From a virus, in the IMG/VR virus record IMGVR_UViG_3300027996_002186, positions 248,001-312,000 of that record: a DNA stretch of 64,000 bases, one strand, 5' to 3'. The translations under genes were made by a program, and so were the position numbers. The notes below the pieces were generated by a model that saw only the letters and a program-made list of their open reading frames with translations, did not search any database and was not told where the DNA came from. Of this stretch, positions 59,486-64,000 are shown piece after piece (position 1 is the first letter of the stretch; every line of letters begins with the position of its first letter).

Positions 59486-60212
59486 AAATTTCAGTTATTC
59501 AATTGATTATGATTTTAATACACAATACTCCTGTGAGGATAGTGGTTGTGGTGATATATGCCGTTGTGGTACTATATATGATGAACATATCAATTCAATT
59601 GATTTCAATGCTATTGTTGGTGATATTTATTCCGAATATTTTGATAACTCCGTATCAACAAAACGTGATAATAGTATAAATTCTATAATATTCGGAATTA
59701 CTAAGGATATTGATTTATATACAATTGATAGAGTTTTAAGACACTTCAAAATTTGGGAAAACTTTAATTGGGAAATGGAAATAGATGAAGGATACTATGG
59801 GCAAGAAATGGGTGATATAGTTCTAAAAAAATCATTATCTAAAGAAATTGAATTTCATTTAGACACCGCATTCTCAATTGATGATTTGAGTGGTAGAATA
59901 GAATATTTATTAGGTCTTGAATATGGTCACTTACTTCCTGAATTGGTCGGGTGTAAATATGAAGTTATTGTAGTTAATAAATCTGATATTATATCTGAAT
60001 CACTTTTCCGTGAAAAGGGTATAGATGGTGTTTATCGGAGAATAAAAAATAAAAAATTCACATTTTATTCGGATTCAAATTATTCTGGTATTAGAGGAAT
60101 TGTTTCTTTGAAAGAAAGAAAGGTCGGTAATCAATGGAGATTAATTGATGGTCACCACAGATGTTCTTCAACTCAAAAAGATAAGGTGAAAGTTCTAAAA
60201 GCTTATAATTAA
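59466..60212 (+). CDS. ParB/sulfiredoxin-fold-like protein
   Basis: 248 residues. The C-terminus WRLIDGHHRCSSTQKDKVKV contains the DGHHR motif of the ParB/Srx fold, which binds nucleotide or acts as a nuclease. The N-terminal part has a Cys cluster (CEDSGCGDICRCG) that could hold metal. The full ParB arrangement of upstream strands is not clear, so function is uncertain. It ends next to the converging 649-residue gene. Confidence 0.55.
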   Translation: MSKLLNKNFSYSIDYDFNTQYSCEDSGCGDICRCGTIYDEHINSIDFNAIVGDIYSEYFDNSVSTKRDNSINSIIFGITKDIDLYTIDRVLRHFKIWENFNWEMEIDEGYYGQEMGDIVLKKSLSKEIEFHLDTAFSIDDLSGRIEYLLGLEYGHLLPELVGCKYEVIVVNKSDIISESLFREKGIDGVYRRIKNKKFTFYSDSNYSGIRGIVSLKERKVGNQWRLIDGHHRCSSTQKDKVKVLKAYN

Positions 60213-62162
60213 TTAGGAATCTAATTCTAAGTCAGGTATTTCAATACCCTCTATAAAATCACCATCTTCTATTTGGTCACTTCTTTTTATTAGGTCTTTC
60301 TTCTTTTCTTTTAATTCTTTTCTATATTTTGTATCATCATCTTCATCAAACTTTAATCTTAATTGACTCTTATTTTTGAGTTTATTCCAAACACCAGCAA
60401 GTTCAGTATTTATCCTTTTGTAAATCATTATTAAATGATCTTTAATATCCTCATGATATTGGAATTGGTCTGTTAAAATAGAATCCTCTTCATCTATCTT
60501 ATATTTAAGAATTTTAGCATCTAACTTGTTTAAGTATTCAACTTCAATATTAACTGATTCATTTGTAGGTATAATTTTATATAACTCAACACTAAATATT
60601 TTAGGTATCCAATCACCATCACTATTTTTTATCATAATATCATCTTTTATCCATCCACCACTTTTATAAATACTACTTGATTTAAGTATATAATCAAAAT
60701 CATCCCAATAACGATATTTAGAATCTAAAAATTCAAACCATGTCTTGTCTTTATCAATTTTAATTATATCATCATCTCCCTCTGGATACCAATCACCATC
60801 ACCATCAATATCACCGTTATTTTGTATTTCAACAATTACTCTAACAGCAGTTTCATCATAAATATAATGACTGTATGCTTCTGAATAAACAGCATCATCT
60901 TGATGTATATACTCATCTATATTTTCATCATAAATTATATAATCATCATCCTGGTGGTAAACACCAGTATGCGATCCCTTTGATACGTTAATAGCTTGAT
61001 CTCTATATAACCAATCACCATAAACATCAGAATAAATAGCATCATCTTCTGGTATATGACGATCATGCCATTCAGACCAATAACCACCTTCTACCTCAGT
61101 ATAACCACCACAAGTACTTTCTAATATATAACATCCTTCTTCATCAGACCCTTGATTCTCATCATTCATAAGTATTCCTGTTCTTGGATCAAATCTTCTA
61201 AATGTATCTAAATAAGGATATTTAACATAATCATAATCATTATCAGAACTTCCTACCTTTTTAACTTTAACAGTCATATCCACATTTATTACTTCATCAC
61301 CACCTTTATGTATCAATATAGGTTCGAATGAGTGATGGTTGTTATTTGCTTTTGATACCCAATTCTTTTGTTCTTTAGCATAATTTCTAAATTTTTCAAC
61401 ATCCGAATCTTTAATAGTGTATTGTCTATCCATAAAATAATCAACATCCAAATCATCACCTCTAAATTTTTTAATTGAGTTTAACTTCCAAACAAGTGCT
61501 CTCCCTAATATCTTATCATCTTCTTTTAGAATTAACATTCTACAAACTTCCGGATTCTTAGTATAAATATTAAATATATTATTCTTTTCTGACATACAAG
61601 AACTACCTAATGTACCTCGATTTCCAGCATAGTTTTCAGATTTATACCAAAATGCGATATCATCACCATCAACAATTTCAAATTTCTCACCTTTGTTTTC
61701 AATAGCCGCTTTGAATTTATTTACAAATTCCTCGACATCTTTATCTTTATATTTACCAGTTAATAACTTATTAATAAATTTACCTATTTTAACAGAATTC
61801 CTTGATTTATTATAGACATCATCTTCATCTCCATTTTGATGTCTCATCCAAATAGCATTACGGTGAATTCTGTCTATAACTTCATTACCCCATTCTTCTT
61901 CACCAGTAGGTGGATATGCTTTGGCTAATGTTTTAGCAGCATTTCTCATTGTTGTAAAAGAAAGATATCCTTCCTTATCAATATCAACAAATGTAATGTC
62001 TGGTTTAATATCTGTCAGTTCAACTGATATTAAATCATCTGATATATCTCCACCAACCTTTGATATTACGCTTATAAGATCCGGTGAAAAATAAAGAAAA
62101 GATTCATTCACTAAACTCTCTAGTAACAAGTCTTCTTTAAATTTATTATACTTACTAATCAT
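60213..62162 (-). CDS. Tagged large virion-type protein with YSDxY repeats (649 aa)
   Basis: Start 62162 gives MISKYNKFKEDLLLESLVNE, a tag followed by two candidate cuts (LLLE-S, LVNE-S). The longer in-frame start at 62219 is rejected because the late motif lies between. The middle holds GTLGSSCMSEKNNIFNIYTK, with a single conserved-looking Cys, and VCRMLILKEDDKILGRALVW, a segment I recall from large-phage proteins of unknown function. Around residues 375-460 are repeats of D-D-A-(I/V)-Y-S-(D/E)-x-Y-x-x-(W/Y)-(L/I)-Y. Probably packaged; function unknown. Confidence 0.65.
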   Translation of the reverse strand: MISKYNKFKEDLLLESLVNESFLYFSPDLISVISKVGGDISDDLISVELTDIKPDITFVDIDKEGYLSFTTMRNAAKTLAKAYPPTGEEEWGNEVIDRIHRNAIWMRHQNGDEDDVYNKSRNSVKIGKFINKLLTGKYKDKDVEEFVNKFKAAIENKGEKFEIVDGDDIAFWYKSENYAGNRGTLGSSCMSEKNNIFNIYTKNPEVCRMLILKEDDKILGRALVWKLNSIKKFRGDDLDVDYFMDRQYTIKDSDVEKFRNYAKEQKNWVSKANNNHHSFEPILIHKGGDEVINVDMTVKVKKVGSSDNDYDYVKYPYLDTFRRFDPRTGILMNDENQGSDEEGCYILESTCGGYTEVEGGYWSEWHDRHIPEDDAIYSDVYGDWLYRDQAINVSKGSHTGVYHQDDDYIIYDENIDEYIHQDDAVYSEAYSHYIYDETAVRVIVEIQNNGDIDGDGDWYPEGDDDIIKIDKDKTWFEFLDSKYRYWDDFDYILKSSSIYKSGGWIKDDIMIKNSDGDWIPKIFSVELYKIIPTNESVNIEVEYLNKLDAKILKYKIDEEDSILTDQFQYHEDIKDHLIMIYKRINTELAGVWNKLKNKSQLRLKFDEDDDTKYRKELKEKKKDLIKRSDQIEDGDFIEGIEIPDLELDS

Positions 62163-62167
62163 AATTC

Positions 62168-62177
62168 TATATATTAA
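62168..62177 (-). promoter_or_regulatory. Putative late promoter TTAATATATA
   Basis: Exact motif on the minus strand, 5 bp before the ATG at 62162. Confidence 0.5.
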
Positions 62178-62228
62178 CTTTGTTGATTCAAAATATTTGC
62201 TTATCTTTATAAATAACAAAATATAAAT

Positions 62229-62714
62229 ATGGAACTTATAAATTTAAAGAAACCTTTCGTTATAGTACTTATTGGACCGCCACTTTCAGGTAAAACAACT
62301 TGGATAAGAAATAACTTTCCAGATACGGAAGTTATTAGCCGAGACGAAATACTTATGGAGGTTTATGGTTCCAGAAATTACTCAGAAGCTTTTAAGAATG
62401 TGGACCAAAGAAATGTTGATAAAGTTCTTAAAGAAAGATTGGTTAATGCTGATAAAGAAATGAAGAATACTATTATTGATATGACTAATATGAGTTCTAA
62501 AAGAAGAAGAGGAAACTTAGACTACTTCTCAGATGATTATTTCAAATTAGGAGTAATATTCCCAATTTTAAAGGATGAGGAATATGAAAGAAGAAATAAA
62601 AAGAGAATTGAAGAAGAAAATAAAGACTTACCAATGCACATCGTTAAAAGGATGATATCACAATATCAAAATATTAAAGAAGATGAAGGATTTGATAAGA
62701 TAATTTCTTTATAA
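62229..62714 (+). CDS. Polynucleotide 5'-kinase-like P-loop kinase
   Basis: 161 residues. The P-loop GPPLSGKTT lies at residues 16-24, followed by EVISRDEILMEVYGSRNYSE with the catalytic-type Asp and an RDE reminiscent of T4 polynucleotide kinase (S-R-D). DMTNMSSKRRRGNLDYF carries the lid arginines. This matches the kinase half of T4 Pnkp; there is no phosphatase domain. It would add phosphate to 5' ends of RNA or DNA, for example to repair cut tRNAs. Zeta-toxin-like small-molecule kinases share the fold and remain an alternative. Confidence 0.75.
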   Translation: MELINLKKPFVIVLIGPPLSGKTTWIRNNFPDTEVISRDEILMEVYGSRNYSEAFKNVDQRNVDKVLKERLVNADKEMKNTIIDMTNMSSKRRRGNLDYFSDDYFKLGVIFPILKDEEYERRNKKRIEEENKDLPMHIVKRMISQYQNIKEDEGFDKIISL

Positions 62715-62732
62715 AGAAACTGAAAATATATT

Positions 62733-62762
62733 ACTTTAAGGTGATTTATATTGCCTTAAAGT
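62733..62762 (+). repeat. Perfect inverted repeat beside a promoter
   Basis: ACTTTAAGG (62733-62741) and CCTTAAAGT (62754-62762), separated by 12 bases, end right before the TTG (62764-62766) of the next promoter. A second palindrome, TTTCTTTATAAAGAAA, precedes it at the kinase gene's end. An operator is likely; a terminator without U-run is possible. Confidence 0.5.
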
Positions 62763-62785
62763 CTTGCCGTTTAAAATAATTTCCG

Positions 62786-62793
62786 TATATTTG
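62786..62793 (+). promoter_or_regulatory. Host-type promoter
   Basis: TATATTTG with TTG at 62764-62766 (19 bp), 25 bp before the ATG at 62819. Confidence 0.65.
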
Positions 62794-62818
62794 TTATACA
62801 CTAAAAAACAAACACAAT

Positions 62819-63175
62819 ATGGGATTCATCGAAAAATGCACATTAGACCTTAATAACTTAGAAGTAGTTGATACTTATATATTTTCTGATTGGGATGAAT
62901 TAATCTGTGAGCATGATGGTCACTATTCAAGTGATGATCAATATATTATATTCAAGTCTAATGGGATTGAAATGTGTGTAAACTTTGAATTAAGTGTTAC
63001 TGGTTACTATATTTATGATGAAGGTGATTATTGGACACCACCAAGTAGTGATTCTGAAATTACCGATGTTGAAATAAATATTGGTGATGTTTTAATTGAT
63101 GATTCTTATGAGTTAACATTAAATAAAGAAACTCTGAATTTACTCACAAATAAAATTAAGACTTTAATTAAGTAG
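62819..63175 (+). CDS. Acidic hypothetical protein (118 aa)
   Basis: Acidic beta-rich protein (YYIYDEGDYWTPPSSDSEIT) with a helical C-terminus. It has its own host-type promoter flanked by the inverted repeat. No family is recognised. Confidence 0.6.
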   Translation: MGFIEKCTLDLNNLEVVDTYIFSDWDELICEHDGHYSSDDQYIIFKSNGIEMCVNFELSVTGYYIYDEGDYWTPPSSDSEITDVEINIGDVLIDDSYELTLNKETLNLLTNKIKTLIK

Positions 63176-63185
63176 TATATTTTTT

Positions 63186-63195
63186 TTTATATATA
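63186..63195 (+). promoter_or_regulatory. Late-type motif TTTATATATA
   Basis: One mismatch to TTAATATATA, 4 bp before the ATG at 63200. Confidence 0.4.
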
Positions 63196-63199
63196 CCTT

Positions 63200-63706
63200 A
63201 TGCGTATTAAAGGGGTATATGAATTTTTCGATGATGATGATCTAAAATCACAATTCGAGATCCCACATCTAAGAGGTGAAATGGGTGACGAAATTAGTAA
63301 ATGGAAAACATTTGCTGAACCTTTAGGTGATGAAACGCCAAAATCCTTTCTAAATAAAATAGCATTTAAATTTCCCGTACTTAAAAGTTTTCACCAAGAT
63401 GTGAAAACAACTGATGATAATGTTGAAATATATTGCTTTTATGATTACTCACAAGAAGTTTGTGAAAATGGTAATGAATATTATGTGCAGTTAGTTATAT
63501 CATATGATATAAAAACCAAAGAATACTTCATAAACATTGTTATAAGAAACAAAGATGATTACGAAGACCAAAGTAAATGGAAGAGGTATGATGTTGAAAC
63601 TAAAGATATTACTCAAGCTTATGGATTAATCGAATCCTTTTTAACTAGTTGTATAAAACTAAATGTTATAACTCCTGAGCAAAAATCTGCTTTACTATCA
63701 AACTAA
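63200..63706 (+). CDS. Tagged virion-type protein (168 aa)
   Basis: MRIKGVYEFFDDDDLKSQFE fits the tag loosely (basic, aromatic, then acidic). The rest is alpha/beta and unrecognised. The late-type motif lies 4 bp upstream. Its stop shares a base with the next tagged gene's start (TAATG), so the two form an operon. Confidence 0.6.
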   Translation: MRIKGVYEFFDDDDLKSQFEIPHLRGEMGDEISKWKTFAEPLGDETPKSFLNKIAFKFPVLKSFHQDVKTTDDNVEIYCFYDYSQEVCENGNEYYVQLVISYDIKTKEYFINIVIRNKDDYEDQSKWKRYDVETKDITQAYGLIESFLTSCIKLNVITPEQKSALLSN

Positions 63707-64000
63707 TGAAACATATTAAAACATTCGAAAGTAAATGGAATTTACCTCAAAATAAGAGGTTAATAGTTCAGGGATCATTTAATAAATCTAACTTTACTCC
63801 AGCAACTGATAAAGTTAATTTATCACAAATATACCAATATATTATAATTGAAACCGAGGGAGGTAATATTATAACAATTGATAAGAGTGGTGTTCTTGAT
63901 ATTTGGATGAATGATGATTCTGGTGTTACTTCTGCTATCAGAAAAGCACTCGATAATATAAGTGACGAAACTTATGATGATATATATTTTGAGGATTTCG
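63706..64000 (+). CDS. Tagged virion-type protein, cut by window end
   Basis: 98 codons are visible from ATG 63706. The start MKHIKTFESKWNLPQNKRL is a clear tag (TFE at residues 6-8). A beta-rich segment follows (RLIVQGSFNKSNFTPATDKV). The C-terminus lies outside the window. Co-transcribed with the previous gene. Confidence 0.6.
   Translation, partial: MKHIKTFESKWNLPQNKRLIVQGSFNKSNFTPATDKVNLSQIYQYIIIETEGGNIITIDKSGVLDIWMNDDSGVTSAIRKALDNISDETYDDIYFEDF

Noticed and set aside
62163-62219. Longer start at 62219 for the 60213 gene (MLFIKISKYFESTK...)
   Set aside because: It also looks tag-like, but the exact late motif at 62168-62177 lies inside it, so the transcript would begin after it.

Overview
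This window is a stretch of a large, very AT-rich tailed-phage genome. The host is almost certainly a Bacteroidetes bacterium, most likely Flavobacteriia. The host evidence is threefold. Many enzyme genes follow the Bacteroidetes housekeeping promoter (TTG, about 20 bp, TATATTTG). Ribosome binding sites are A-rich and lack Shine-Dalgarno sequences. The sirtuin, the GluRS and a secreted protein look flavobacterial. The phage evidence is long minus-strand tail, baseplate and fibre genes with 'LPL(A/T)GGTMSG' fibre motifs, together with Dam methylase, Toprim primase, NAD-dependent DNA ligase and many small uncharacterised genes.

Layout. 1-1776: 3' part of a tail protein (-). 1866-4831: sirtuin and a run of overlapping small genes, then an HD hydrolase. 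4828-8659 (-): Dam methylase, M16 peptidase, a tagged virion-type protein, Toprim primase. 8725-10959: CoaE-like kinase and M28-like peptidase. 11007-13665 (-): gene remnant, tagged protein, ribosomal-S1-like protein, UVR-motif protein. 13696-21616 (-): three tail/baseplate genes. 21782-28680 (+): LigA, ECF sigma factor, nucleotidyltransferase, thioredoxin, SmpB. 28667-30394 (-): tagged protein. 30448-30868: gene-free region with structured-RNA character. 30876-33562 (+): YqeY, I78-type inhibitor, thioesterase, then a leader peptide plus attenuator in front of a miniature HisRS. 33577-40310 (-): three tail-fibre genes. 40456-41827 (+): M42 peptidase and UVR-motif protein. 41841-45640: tagged proteins, an initiator tRNA, a DUF2589-like pair. 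45726-52698: nuclease-like proteins, exonuclease, ribbon-helix-helix regulator, tagged membrane protein, GluRS, secreted protein. 52729-54969 (-): structural gene. 55071-64000: M20-like peptidase, tagged proteins, cyclic-phosphate receiver domain, ParB-like protein, polynucleotide-kinase-like protein.

How the parts fit. Two promoter classes divide the genes. Host-type TATATTTG promoters precede enzymes. A second motif, TTAATATATA, lies 3-6 bp before the start codon of most tagged genes and also before structural genes and the tRNA, which suggests phage late transcription with almost leaderless mRNAs. About a dozen otherwise unrelated proteins share an N-terminal MK(Y/H)(L/I)KxYxxFE-like tag, often followed by a (L/I/V)NE site. 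This is the design of T4 capsid-targeting sequences cut by a prohead protease, so they are probably packaged and injected proteins. A separate group of small proteins shares a C-terminal K(L/I)xx(I/V)L tail. The translation-support set (initiator tRNA, GluRS, mini-HisRS, SmpB, S1-like protein, YqeY, RNA-end enzymes) suggests the phage keeps host translation running. The most striking single element is the apparent histidine attenuator at 32638-32751, which controls the mini-HisRS.
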